From Bacillus chungangensis (lineage in GTDB: Bacteria > Bacillota > Bacilli > Bacillales > Bacillaceae_C), in assembly GCF_030812995.1 (NCBI RefSeq), contig NZ_JAUSTT010000007.1, positions 118,355 to 182,354 on the forward strand: a stretch of 64,000 nucleotides of DNA, written 5' to 3'. Numbering within the stretch: the first letter of the stretch is position 1; every line of letters starts with the position of its first letter. The translations under genes and the position numbers were made by a program. Under the pieces are notes generated by a model, which made no database searches, had not been told where the DNA came from, and worked only from the letters and a program-made list of their open reading frames with translations. This document shows, piece by piece, positions 1 to 7,859 of the stretch.

Positions 1-255
1 AGTGGTGGCGTTTTGAGGAAAGTTTTAGAAAAACAGCGTATGGAAGTAGAGGACATGACGATTACTGCGGATGTAAAGAGAAATGAAGAGGCTGCAAATC
101 GTATTGAAAAAATCACGATCCATTTTAAAATCAAAGGGAAGAAGTTAGAGGAAAAAAAGGTCGCAAAAGCTTTGGAATTGGCGCAAAAAAATTGTTCTAT
201 GTTCCAATCTGTTATTGGAGCAATTGATGTAACAGAAACATTTGAGCTTGTCTAA
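1..255 (+). CDS. OsmC family protein, C-terminal part (cut by window start)
   Basis: The frame is open from base 1 to a TAA at 253-255, so the gene begins upstream of the window; an internal ATG does not look like the true start because the reading continues as SGGVLRKVLEKQR before it. The visible 84 residues match the C-terminal half of OsmC/Ohr-like proteins: a beta strand (ITADVKRN), a second strand (ITIHFKIKG), a helix and a late Cys in the segment KNCSMFQSV, where one of the two redox cysteines of the family lies. OsmC proteins are cytoplasmic thiol-dependent peroxidases acting on organic hydroperoxides. The first catalytic cysteine would lie outside the window, so activity cannot be judged. 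Confidence 0.8.
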   Translation, partial: SGGVLRKVLEKQRMEVEDMTITADVKRNEEAANRIEKITIHFKIKGKKLEEKKVAKALELAQKNCSMFQSVIGAIDVTETFELV

Positions 256-308
256 ATAATACGAATAATAACAGAGCTTCATTTTTAACAATACCTAATA
301 ACAATACT

Positions 309-336
309 AAAAAACTGTCTCGAAAAAGGCGGTTTT
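309..336 (+). terminator. Rho-independent terminator of the OsmC gene
   Basis: AAAAAACTGTC and GGCGGTTTTTT form a stem with two G-T pairs around a short A-rich loop, followed by more T. It lies about 50 bases after the OsmC stop codon. Confidence 0.6.
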
Positions 337-486
337 TTATTTTGCATTTATAGGAGGCTTCATAAGATGTATTATTTGAAAAATCAGATTATAAATGCTA
401 AATTTTTTCAATTGTAAATGGGATAATAACGTCGTTCTCGGTAAAAATAAAACAAGTAATGAAACGCTGTAGAAAGGAGTTTTGTA

Positions 487-1296
487 ATGAAACAGCTACG
501 CTTAGCCGCTATTTTTATTCTTGTTTTTACAATGATGTGTTTGCACGTTTCTGCTGAGAAAAAGACAACCAGTGAGAAGAAAAAACAATTAGCCATTCCA
601 TCCTCAGTGCTGCATATTGGGAAAGAAAATACGTACTCTAATTCCGATGAGGATCTGCCTAATCTTGAACCGAGCGAATGGACAAAGGAAATTCTTAAAA
701 CGACAAACGTTAAAATTGAAAACCCAAATCTTATTCGTATGCTAAATGAATCGGCAGTTAATAAGACGCCATTTGCAATCGGTCTTCGGGCAACTATTTA
801 TTTAGGAGAATGGCCTTTAAACTATGAATCGATTGAAACGATTCCAAATTGGCAGTATCAAAAAATAAATACAAATTATTATGATAATCGTGGCGGAAAC
901 ACGAATTACCAGGTTCACTACGTCCAAGAGGTACAGAAAGTAGTAAAAGGTGGATTGACTGCAAAAGTGGATAAGGCGGATGATGTCAGGAAAATGATGC
1001 TCTTAAAAGCAATGTCTGCAACAAATTTGCCGCTTTCTTTTGAAACTGTGATTGGTGCTGGAACAAAGAAAGAACAAAGATATAACATTCCACCTCAGCG
1101 CTTAGGGTATTTATATACTTATGCTCCGGCGATTAGTGAAAAAGGGAAAGTAACGTCTGGTGAAGTGTATTTAGTAATAAAGGGTTCGAAGCGCAGTATT
1201 ATGGTGAAAAATATTACTTCTCAAGGCATAGGAGCTTGGATTCCATTGCAAGATTACGTCTCGTTTAGCTTTAATGCAACAAATCAGCCTAGATAA
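487..1296 (+). CDS. yfkD: YfkD-like secreted protein
   Basis: 269 residues. Residues 1-23 are a signal peptide (KQLR, hydrophobic stretch, then HVSA before EKK), so the protein is likely exported. The rest is a soluble domain of the YfkD family (Pfam YfkD-like), including GLRATIYLGEWPLNYES and the C-terminal GAWIPLQDYVSF. No biochemical function is known for the family. The start is supported by GAAAGGAG 8 bases upstream. It faces yfkAB convergently, as in B. subtilis, where yfkD and yfkA/yfkB are close neighbours; that synteny is the strongest support for the name. It is monocistronic, with its own terminator. Confidence 0.85.
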   Translation: MKQLRLAAIFILVFTMMCLHVSAEKKTTSEKKKQLAIPSSVLHIGKENTYSNSDEDLPNLEPSEWTKEILKTTNVKIENPNLIRMLNESAVNKTPFAIGLRATIYLGEWPLNYESIETIPNWQYQKINTNYYDNRGGNTNYQVHYVQEVQKVVKGGLTAKVDKADDVRKMMLLKAMSATNLPLSFETVIGAGTKKEQRYNIPPQRLGYLYTYAPAISEKGKVTSGEVYLVIKGSKRSIMVKNITSQGIGAWIPLQDYVSFSFNATNQPR

Positions 1297-1298
1297 TG

Positions 1299-1337
1299 GA
1301 GAAGAAAAGGACGCTAGAGGCGTTCTTTTCTTCTCCA
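1299..1337 (+). terminator. Strong terminator after yfkD
   Basis: GGAGAAGAAAAGGACGC and GCGTTCTTTTCTTCTCC are perfect inverted repeats around a 5-base loop, starting directly after the yfkD stop. Confidence 0.85.
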
Positions 1338-1338
1338 A

Positions 1339-1590
1339 TTTATCCCACATCTAACTGGCAGTAAGACCCCGACCTCAAAAATAAGAGGACTCGAAGAAGT
1401 CTAGGTGAGGGATAACTGAAAGTCAAATGTCCGATTGGTTCGGGCCGACAGGATAAGGAAAGCTTCTTGAATCAACATCGCACGAAGAAAAGCGGTTTCC
1501 TTTTCGAGGACGTTGCGGTCTTAGCCTTTGTTCTACTTCCCATCAGTGGGGGATGAGAGAAAACCCCCACTGATGGAAGTTTCACTTTAT
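1339..1590. repeat. TTTAT-bounded dispersed repeat, full copy 1
   Basis: Begins TTTATCCCACATCTAACTGG and ends GGAAGTTTCACTTTAT, so TTTAT lies at both edges. The centre contains GTCCGATTGGTTCGGGCCGA and GATAAGGAAAGCTTCTTGAA. The last 60 bases fold as a long hairpin (CTTCCCATCAGTGGGGG with CCCCCACTGATGGAAG). The same sequence recurs at 7563-7814, 25128-25334 and 55001-55305. There is no open frame. TTTAT flanks and MITE-like size recall the bcr repeats of the B. cereus group and non-autonomous IS200/IS605 derivatives; membership in either was not tested. It separates the convergent yfkD and yfkAB genes. Confidence 0.85.
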
Positions 1591-1598
1591 TATGGTGC

Positions 1599-2732
1599 TT
1601 AAGATGACAGCTGTGACTGCCGTTTCATAAAGTCGACTTCTTTGTAATAAGCATCCTTTACAAGCAAATTTGGACCAAGGCAATGAACGGCAGGGCAGTG
1701 GCAATTTACAGATGATGCAAGTGAACCAGATAGCCATTTGTTAAACATTGTTGGTAATGAGGAATGTTGAATGTTTCCAATTGCTGGTATGTTGCTAAAG
1801 TCAGTCACGATGACATCACCAGAAAAAATATTAACATTCAAACGTGATCGTCCATCGGGATCATTCCTTAATGTGACATTCTTACTATTATAAAGTCTTC
1901 GCAATAATGCAAGGTCATCCTCTTTCGGACTGCATGGATAAAAAGGCAATGTTCCAAATAACATCCATACATTTTCATCACGAATATCGAGTAAGTGATG
2001 AATAGCTTCTCTTATTTCATCCAATGTCAATACTTCTAAATTGGAAGCGAAATCGACAGGATACATCGGATGAATTTCATGGCGTGCACATTTCATTTCG
2101 TTGACGATTTGATGGTGAATTCGCTCAATATGAGGAAGTGTTCGTTTGTTTAGCATCGTTTCAGCTGAAACCATCACTCCAGCTTCTACAAGCGTACGGC
2201 TATTTTCGATCATTTGTTCTAGAAATTTTTTCCGTTGTTCTCGCGTTGGTTTTTTAGGCATATTCGCAAAGCCGCCGTCAATAAACTCATCGGCATTCCC
2301 CCAATTATGGGAAATATGCAGAACACTTAAGTAAGGAGCAATCTCCATATAGCGATCGGTTTTCAAAGTGAGATTCGAATTAATTTGGGTATGAACCCCT
2401 CGCTCATGGGCATATTGCAGCAAAGGCAGGACATAATGATCCACACTTTTTTTAGATAGCATTGGTTCGCCGCCAGTAATACTTAAAGATCGCAAGTTGG
2501 GGATCTCTTCTAGTCTATCAATCAATAATTCTAGCGGGAGCGCTTGTGGATCTTTCGACTGAAGGGAATACCCTACTGCACAGTGCTCACAGCGCATGTT
2601 GCACAAATATGTTGTTGTAAATTCAATATTCGATAAAGTGAGCTGACCGTGGTCTTTTATGTCTAAATAAGATTCCCAAGGATCATAAGCAGGCGTTATT
2701 GTTTGTAATTTTTGAGAAACGTGTTGCATCAT
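1599..2732 (-). CDS. yfkAB: Radical SAM protein YfkAB
   Basis: 377 residues from the ATG at 2732, preceded by AGAGGGG; a TTG one codon earlier is possible. The radical SAM signature is CNMRCEHC (Cys44, Cys48, Cys51), which binds a [4Fe-4S] cluster and S-adenosylmethionine, followed by SITGGEP, the usual glycine-rich SAM-binding segment. A second cysteine cluster near the C-terminus (VNCHCPAVHC) could hold an auxiliary cluster. This is the fused YfkA/YfkB family (radical SAM/CxCxxxxC motif protein). Its substrate is unknown. It is cytoplasmic, transcribed alone from a promoter at about 2860, and ends 9 bases from repeat copy 1. Confidence 0.88.
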   Translation of the reverse strand: MMQHVSQKLQTITPAYDPWESYLDIKDHGQLTLSNIEFTTTYLCNMRCEHCAVGYSLQSKDPQALPLELLIDRLEEIPNLRSLSITGGEPMLSKKSVDHYVLPLLQYAHERGVHTQINSNLTLKTDRYMEIAPYLSVLHISHNWGNADEFIDGGFANMPKKPTREQRKKFLEQMIENSRTLVEAGVMVSAETMLNKRTLPHIERIHHQIVNEMKCARHEIHPMYPVDFASNLEVLTLDEIREAIHHLLDIRDENVWMLFGTLPFYPCSPKEDDLALLRRLYNSKNVTLRNDPDGRSRLNVNIFSGDVIVTDFSNIPAIGNIQHSSLPTMFNKWLSGSLASSVNCHCPAVHCLGPNLLVKDAYYKEVDFMKRQSQLSS

Positions 2733-2833
2733 CAAAACCCCTCTAATTTGTAAGTGAACCTCTTAGGATAGTGCTTCACTGATATGTATGTTAGAAAAAA
2801 AGGAAGCATACCTGTTGTTTACGGTCCATTACT

Positions 2834-2862
2834 ATTATTGGAGAACGATGTTCAGAAGTCAA
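2834..2862 (-). promoter_or_regulatory. Candidate sigma-A promoter of yfkAB
   Basis: On the minus strand TTGACT is followed after 17 bases by AATAAT, about 100 bases upstream of the yfkAB start. Confidence 0.5.
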
Positions 2863-2926
2863 ATCTTGTCCTTACATTATTTTTTCCTTTTTATGAAAAA
2901 TAAATAGTTGAAAACATCGATAATAC

Positions 2927-2955
2927 TTGACCGAGTCTTGATATGTTGTTCTAAT
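2927..2955 (+). promoter_or_regulatory. Candidate sigma-A promoter of the fumarase gene
   Basis: TTGACC, a 17-base spacer and TCTAAT, ending 93 bases before the fumarase ATG. Both hexamers match the consensus at five of six positions. Confidence 0.6.
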
Positions 2956-3048
2956 GAAGCCTTACTCTTCCATTCACTCGTTTCGAGGCGTATAATGATG
3001 TGGGTGGAGATAAGATCAAAAGGTAAAGTGTAAGAGGGGGATTCTAGC

Positions 3049-4587
3049 ATGAATGTAGAGAAATTTCAAGAAAGCGTATACAAACTAATTGTAGAAACAT
3101 CCACAAATCTTCCTAAAGATGTGAGAAGGGCAGTGAAGCTTGCCAAGGAAAAAGAAAGTGCCGGTACACGCTCTGCGATGGGACTAGCTACTATTACACA
3201 TAACATCAAAATGGCAGATGAGCATGTTTCTCCGATATGTCAAGACACTGGACTGCCGACATTTAAAATTAAAACACCAGTGGGGATGAATCAGCTTGTG
3301 ATGAAAGATGCGATCTATCGTGCAATCGCTTCCGCAACCAAAGATGCGAAGCTGCGGCCGAATTCCGTCGACTCTTTAACTGGCGAGAATAGCGGTGATA
3401 ATCTTGGTTCTGGCACTCCGGTAATAAAATTTGAGCAATGGGAAAAAGATTATGTGGATATCCGTTTAATTTTAAAAGGCGGTGGCTGTGAGAATAAGAA
3501 TATTCAATATAGTCTTCCGTGTAAATTAGAAGGCTTGGGACGAGCAGGACGAAACTTAGACGGGATTCGAAAATGCATCATGCATGCAGTCTATCAAGCT
3601 CAAGGGCAAGGTTGCAGTGCAGGCTTTATTGGCGTTGGCATTGGCGGGGATCGTTCCAGCGGCTATGATTTGGCGAAGGAGCAGCTCTTCCGTTCTGTTG
3701 ATGATGTAAGTCCACATGAAGATTTAAGAAAGCTGGAAGAATACGTGATGGAGCACGCAAATAAGCTTGGTATTGGCACAATGGGATTTGGCGGCGAAAC
3801 GACGCTATTAGGCTGTAAAATTGGAGTGATGAATCGAATTCCAGCGAGCTTTTTCGTCTCTGTAGCTTATAATTGCTGGGCTTTTCGACGTTTAGGTGCT
3901 GCCATTAATCCTGTAACAGGAGAAATCGACGAATGGTTTTACCAAGAGGGAGAAAAGATCGATTTTCTTGGAGAAGCAGAAACTGCTGCTGCTCATGAAA
4001 CAGAAACAAAAGTTGTGACGCTTCAAGCGCCAATTTCAGAGGCGCAAATTCGTGAGTTAAAAGTTGGAGATGTGGTTCAAATTACAGGAAGAATGTATAC
4101 TGGACGAGATGCAATTCATCACTATTTAATGGATCATGATGCACCAGTTGACCTCGACGGACAAGTAATCTATCATTGTGGACCTGTGATGGCAAAGGAT
4201 GAACAGGGGAACTGGTCAGTGAAAGCAGCAGGACCGACGACATCAATTCGTGAAGAGCCTTATCAAGGAGACATTATGAAAAAATTTGGTATTCGCGCTG
4301 TCATCGGTAAAGGCGGCATGGGGCCAAAAACACTTACTGCGTTAAAGGAGCATGGCGGTGTTTACTTAAATGCAATTGGTGGAGCAGCACAATATTATGC
4401 TGATTGCATTAAGCAAGTAGATGGAGTAGATTTGCTGCAATTTGGCATTCCGGAAGCAATGTGGCATCTGCGTGTTGAAAACTTTACAGCTGTTGTCACA
4501 ATGGATGCCCATGGCAATAGCCTTCACGAAGATGTCGATAAAACATCACTTGAAAAGCTTGCTCAATTTAAAGAGACTGTTTTTTAA
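3049..4587 (+). CDS. fumA: Class I fumarate hydratase (iron-sulfur, fused alpha-beta)
   Basis: 512 residues. Catalyses reversible hydration of fumarate to L-malate in the TCA cycle; cytoplasmic. Residues 1 to about 290 form the alpha domain, with cluster cysteines that I infer are Cys64 (CQDTGLP), Cys147 (GGGCENKN) and Cys256 (LLGCKIG). Residues 330-510 form the beta domain, with TGRMYTGRDAIH and GKGGMGPKT. The length and both domains in one chain match single-chain FumA-type enzymes rather than the split two-subunit form. RBS AGAGGGGG precedes the ATG. It has its own promoter and terminator. B. subtilis relies on the unrelated class II FumC, so this may be a second or replacing fumarase, oxygen-sensitive because of its cluster. 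Confidence 0.93.
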   Translation: MNVEKFQESVYKLIVETSTNLPKDVRRAVKLAKEKESAGTRSAMGLATITHNIKMADEHVSPICQDTGLPTFKIKTPVGMNQLVMKDAIYRAIASATKDAKLRPNSVDSLTGENSGDNLGSGTPVIKFEQWEKDYVDIRLILKGGGCENKNIQYSLPCKLEGLGRAGRNLDGIRKCIMHAVYQAQGQGCSAGFIGVGIGGDRSSGYDLAKEQLFRSVDDVSPHEDLRKLEEYVMEHANKLGIGTMGFGGETTLLGCKIGVMNRIPASFFVSVAYNCWAFRRLGAAINPVTGEIDEWFYQEGEKIDFLGEAETAAAHETETKVVTLQAPISEAQIRELKVGDVVQITGRMYTGRDAIHHYLMDHDAPVDLDGQVIYHCGPVMAKDEQGNWSVKAAGPTTSIREEPYQGDIMKKFGIRAVIGKGGMGPKTLTALKEHGGVYLNAIGGAAQYYADCIKQVDGVDLLQFGIPEAMWHLRVENFTAVVTMDAHGNSLHEDVDKTSLEKLAQFKETVF

Positions 4588-4597
4588 ATATTGAATG

Positions 4598-4630
4598 AAC
4601 ATGGGGGAATAAAAACTAGTCCCCCATGTT
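4598..4630 (+). terminator. Terminator of the fumarase gene
   Basis: AACATGGGGGA and TCCCCCATGTT are perfect inverted repeats around an 11-base loop, directly after the stop codon. Confidence 0.8.
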
Positions 4631-5512
4631 TAGTAAGAGAATACTCTTATGGCCCAATGTTTTTAAGGCAGTGTTATGAATGAAAGAAAAAATAATCATA
4701 AGTACTTTTTTAAATATTAGGCGGCATATTATCGACTTTTTTTAAATGAAGCAACTGTTATTATATGTATCATCATTCTGGCTGTCCTAGCAATTTATGA
4801 TATTTATCATTTTGAAAAAGTATACCGCGCACCAAGTTAAACATTGTAGAATTGACATTTATAAAAATATTAATTGATAACATTAACTTTCAGTTTTCAT
4901 TTTCTCATTGTATGCATTTCCATACTTTCCACTGCTACAAAGTCGGCAGCTTTTTTCACAATCGATATTTTTGTGTTGATGAACTTTGACTGGTTAGCAG
5001 AATATGTTAATTTATCTGAATCATTCGTATTTTATAAAGGCGCAAGTAATAAGAGCAAAAAAAATGGAAAAACAGCCTCGATTTTTACTTTAACTTCTCT
5101 ATTTTGTCATTTTTAAAGTTTTGTTCACAAGCTTATCCCTCTTATTCCATATATTCTTTATAGATCAATAAAGGATTTTTTCTTTCTAACATTAAGTTAG
5201 TTTTCCAAGTGATAAGGATGCTTAAACAGCTATTAAATAGCTGTTTTCTTTTGTAATATAGCGATCATCGGCTATTTTTACTATTAGATGAAGCTCTAAG
5301 AATGTCGGAGCATGTTTGTCTTTTTCTTTATGGACGCTTAAATATAAAGCAATTCAATATCAGGGTAAATCGTTTCTTTTTCATTTTGTCAAAGCAAGCA
5401 ACTTGATCTCCTTAAATCAGATTTCAAAATGAAGATGCTAAAAAATAAAAGCAAGCATAATAACAGGATTTTGGAAAAAAATAAGGAAAAGCTGAAAAAG
5501 GAAGGATGCTTA
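4631..5512. other. Non-coding stretch of about 880 bases with gene relics
   Basis: No convincing gene. At about 4737-4840 a frame without a start codon reads as a short hydrophobic segment (EATVIICIIILAVLAIYD), perhaps the tail of a lost membrane protein. An 80-codon frame at 4874-5116 has no RBS or family resemblance. A good terminator at 5224-5252 has no gene in front of it. Confidence 0.5.
5224..5252 (+). terminator. Orphan terminator hairpin
   Basis: AAACAGCTATT and AATAGCTGTTT pair perfectly and are followed by a T-rich run. No intact gene lies in the 600 bases upstream, so it marks a decayed gene or a short RNA. Confidence 0.6.
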
Positions 5513-6310
5513 ATGAAAAAATGGATAAAACTGTTTGCTGTTATCATTGTGCTATTCTCTGGAAGCACCGCAGTAAATGCGATTTCAAATAAACCAGTGC
5601 ATTGGGGATTTAAGAAGGGCAGTAATGGTAAGCAAGCTGATGCTGGTGAAGAGTATGAGAAGTTGTTACATCAATATGGCGGATTTTACAAAGGCAGCAA
5701 AGATGAAAAAGTGGTCTATTTAACATTTGATAATGGCTACGAAAATGGCTATACGAAAAAAATTCTAAATATATTAAAGAAAGAGAAGGTGCCAGCGGCA
5801 TTTTTTGTTACAGGTCATTATATACAAACTGAGCCTGAACTGATAAAAAGAATGGTGGATGAGGGGCATATTATTGGCAATCATTCATGGAGCCATCCAG
5901 ATATGACGAAGGTGGACAAAGAGAGATTTGTGAGAGAACTTTCCCTTGTTGCTGAAGAAACAGCAAAAATAACAGGCCAAAAACAGATGCATTATTTACG
6001 TCCTCCCCGTGGTATTTTGAGTGAACGTACTTTACAGCTTGGCAATGAAGAGGGATACACTCACGTTATGTGGTCGTTGGCATTTAAAGATTGGGATGTA
6101 GACAAGCAAAGGGGTTGGAAATACGCTTATGATCAAATTAAGAAGCAAATTCATCCTGGTGCAGTGATCCTTCTACATTCTGTATCCAAAGATAATGCCG
6201 GCGCTTTAGAAAAGGCAATCAAAGACTTGAAAAAGGAAGGCTACCAATTTAAAAACTTAGATTATTTTATGGTCAAAGAAAAGATAAAAAATCCTGCATT
6301 ATTTCATTAA
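5513..6310 (+). CDS. pdaA: Delta-lactam-forming N-acetylmuramic acid deacetylase PdaA
   Basis: 265 residues from the ATG at 5513 with AAGGAAGG upstream; this matches the usual PdaA length better than an in-frame start 84 bases earlier. Residues 1-24 are a signal peptide (KKWIKLFAVII, then VNA). The carbohydrate esterase family 4 fold follows: motif 1 TFDNGYENG (Asp73), motif 2 HSWSHP (His124, His128), motif 3 RPPRG and a late LLHS. The Asn in TFDNG instead of the second Asp of TFDDG is typical of PdaA. The enzyme removes the acetyl group from MurNAc during muramic-delta-lactam formation in spore cortex, which cortex-lytic enzymes need at germination. Forespore (sigma-G) expression is expected from the family; I did not define a promoter. 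Confidence 0.9.
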   Translation: MKKWIKLFAVIIVLFSGSTAVNAISNKPVHWGFKKGSNGKQADAGEEYEKLLHQYGGFYKGSKDEKVVYLTFDNGYENGYTKKILNILKKEKVPAAFFVTGHYIQTEPELIKRMVDEGHIIGNHSWSHPDMTKVDKERFVRELSLVAEETAKITGQKQMHYLRPPRGILSERTLQLGNEEGYTHVMWSLAFKDWDVDKQRGWKYAYDQIKKQIHPGAVILLHSVSKDNAGALEKAIKDLKKEGYQFKNLDYFMVKEKIKNPALFH

Positions 6311-6315
6311 GAAGG

Positions 6316-6366
6316 AAGGAGGTGGCAAAAAAAAGAACCAAAAACTCTTTTGCTTACCTCCTTTAC
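6316..6366 (+). terminator. Terminator after pdaA
   Basis: AAGGAGGT and ACCTCCTT pair, with inner GCAAAA/TTTTGC pairing, 6 bases after the stop. It shares its outer arms with the terminator at 13854-13900. Confidence 0.6.
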
Positions 6367-6525
6367 TTATTTAATGTAAAAAGTGAAAGTAGTTTCTAAC
6401 TTCGATATCATTCCCCCAACAACAATCTTAAATCATTCTCCGCCATGTATGAAAGTGTTTAATTTCATTCTCCCACATGAATCTTAATATCTCTTTAAAA
6501 AATAGGCTCGTTTAATGTTGAAAAT

Positions 6526-6558
6526 TTGGGGAAACCCTAATAAATAGGGTTTCCCCAA
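6526..6558 (-). terminator. Terminator of the DUF3953 remnant
   Basis: TTGGGGAAACCCTA and TAGGGTTTCCCCAA pair perfectly. On the minus strand it follows the DUF3953 reading and is followed by an AAATTTTC run. Confidence 0.65.
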
Positions 6559-6582
6559 TACTTAATAAAATAAATGTAATCT

Positions 6583-6815
6583 TTAGCTTAATAAGAACCC
6601 TTCAATTGATACATATAATGAAAATAAAAAAACAGCAATTAGAAACCAACCCGTTACATTTCGTTTTTTTTGAAATTCTTCTATCCCAAAACCTACATAG
6701 TTAGACCTAAGAAGAGAATCATAATATCCACAAATTTAAAATCTTTCGTAATTCTTCCATAAAAAGCAAATAAAAGAGTTATTATTGATAACACATAACG
6801 AAGAATTTTTAACAA
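6583..6815 (-). pseudogene. DUF3953-like small membrane protein, frameshifted
   Basis: From a TTG at 6815 (RBS GGAAGGA) the frame reads LLKILRYVLSIITLLFAFYG and reaches LFLGLTM before a stop at 6695-6693. In another frame the sequence continues at once as VGFGIEEFQKKRNVTGW and LYVSIEGFLLS with a stop at 6585-6583. Joined, these make a protein of about 76 residues with two or three membrane segments, resembling the Bacillus DUF3953 family as I remember it. A single-base frameshift near 6695 separates the halves. It could be a recent mutation or an assembly error. Function is unknown. Confidence 0.7.
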
Positions 6816-6970
6816 GATTATCCTTCCTTTCTTCTTGAACAAACTTGTTCCGTTAGTTGAATTGACTAAAATTTGAATTTTGACAATCCTTAAACTATCA
6901 TATGTGTCCGTCATTTCAAATACAAATGATGTTAAATGATGTTAATAGAAATTCCTTGATATGCTGTTTA

Positions 6971-7212
6971 GTACTTTCGTCAACGATACCGTTGCCGACC
7001 ATTATATTTTCTCAAATCGAACAACGTGTTCTGATGAACAATGAGGACACTCGAATCCTTCCTTGAATCGAGTCCCTCATTTCATTGATTAAACGACCAT
7101 CAGCAGAGGAAGAAGGTTCAACATAGCGTTTAACCCATTGGTAAACTTGCTCTTTTTTGGTGTGTGGTAATTTGTCGATATACTTTAACAAGTTGCTAAA
7201 CGCTTTGCTCAC
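6971..7212 (-). pseudogene. IS1595-type transposase, N-terminal remnant
   Basis: The first 48 codons (GTG at 7212) read as an N-terminal transposase segment, KYIDKLPHTKKEQVYQW and GRLINEMRDS. After a frameshift near 7075 the other frame gives FECPHCSSEHVVRFEK, a zinc-ribbon half, then a stop, and later GRQRYR in a third register with a further stop. LPxxxKxxVYQW followed by CPxC and GRQRYR is the order found at the start of IS1595/ISXO2-like transposases. The DDE catalytic domain is absent. It is an old, inactive fragment. Confidence 0.7.
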
Positions 7213-7562
7213 CTTGATAAGTCCACAAACACTTGTTCCTATGGTGATTATATCAAAAATTCAGACAGGCATCAAATATCAACATCTACCTTTAACAGAG
7301 CCAAAAAATAAAAAGCTTGATTGACTATATACACAAGATTCCGCTAATATTTAACGAAACCTCGGTCACTTCGTGAGTTGTAAGAGATAGGTTTCTTTAT
7401 CTTATTAAAAAACCCTAGGCTAATTCGCCCATTAGCAAAATCTCCAAATCTTGACTAACATGAGTAGACATGGTATTAAAACATTAGCGGATATCAAGTA
7501 TCCGAGCTGAAAATAACTAAAGACTGCTAAACTTCATAGCAGTCTTTACTCTTGTGTAAACA
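7213..7562. other. Intergenic stretch with a possible lost 3' gene end
   Basis: No intact gene. A short plus-strand frame, SRHGIKTLADIKYPS, ends at about 7510, just before the terminator at 7519-7547. This looks like the last codons and terminator of a gene whose body is gone; the family was not recognised. Confidence 0.4.
7519..7547 (+). terminator. Orphan terminator
   Basis: AAAGACTGCTA and TAGCAGTCTTT pair perfectly around a 7-base loop. There is no complete gene upstream on this strand. Confidence 0.7.
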
Positions 7563-7814
7563 TTTATCCCACATCAACTGGCGAGTCAAAACCCTCACCT
7601 AGGGGAGTAAGGGAATCAGAAGCGCAGGTGGGGGATGACTGAAAGTCAAATGTCCGATTGGTTCGGGCCGACAGGATAAGGAAAGCTTCTCGAATTAGCA
7701 TCGCATGAAGAAAAAGTGCTCTTCTTTTTCGAGGACGTTGAGGCCTTAGCCTTTGTTTTACTTCTTATGAGTGGGGGATGAAAGAAAACCCCACTCATGG
7801 AAGTTTCACTTTAT
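7563..7814. repeat. TTTAT-bounded dispersed repeat, full copy 2
   Basis: Same length (252 bp) and ends as copy 1, with TTTAT at both edges. The central block GTCAAATGTCCGATTGG to AAGGAAAGCTTC is almost identical; the segment after the left end and the hairpin arms differ (CTCATGAGTGGG type instead of CATCAGTGGG), with arms that still pair, suggesting compensatory change. It ends 45 bases before the response regulator ATG. Confidence 0.85.
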
Positions 7815-7859
7815 AGAAAATATGAATGTTGTATTCTTTCAACAAGGAGAGATTTTATT

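Noticed and set aside
4874..5116. 80-codon open frame on the plus strand
   Set aside because: No RBS, low-complexity composition and no family resemblance; it lies in an AT-rich gap.
7797..7859. N-terminal extension of the response regulator into the repeat
   Set aside because: The ATG at 7860 has a good RBS and begins the standard receiver domain; the extension is repeat sequence.
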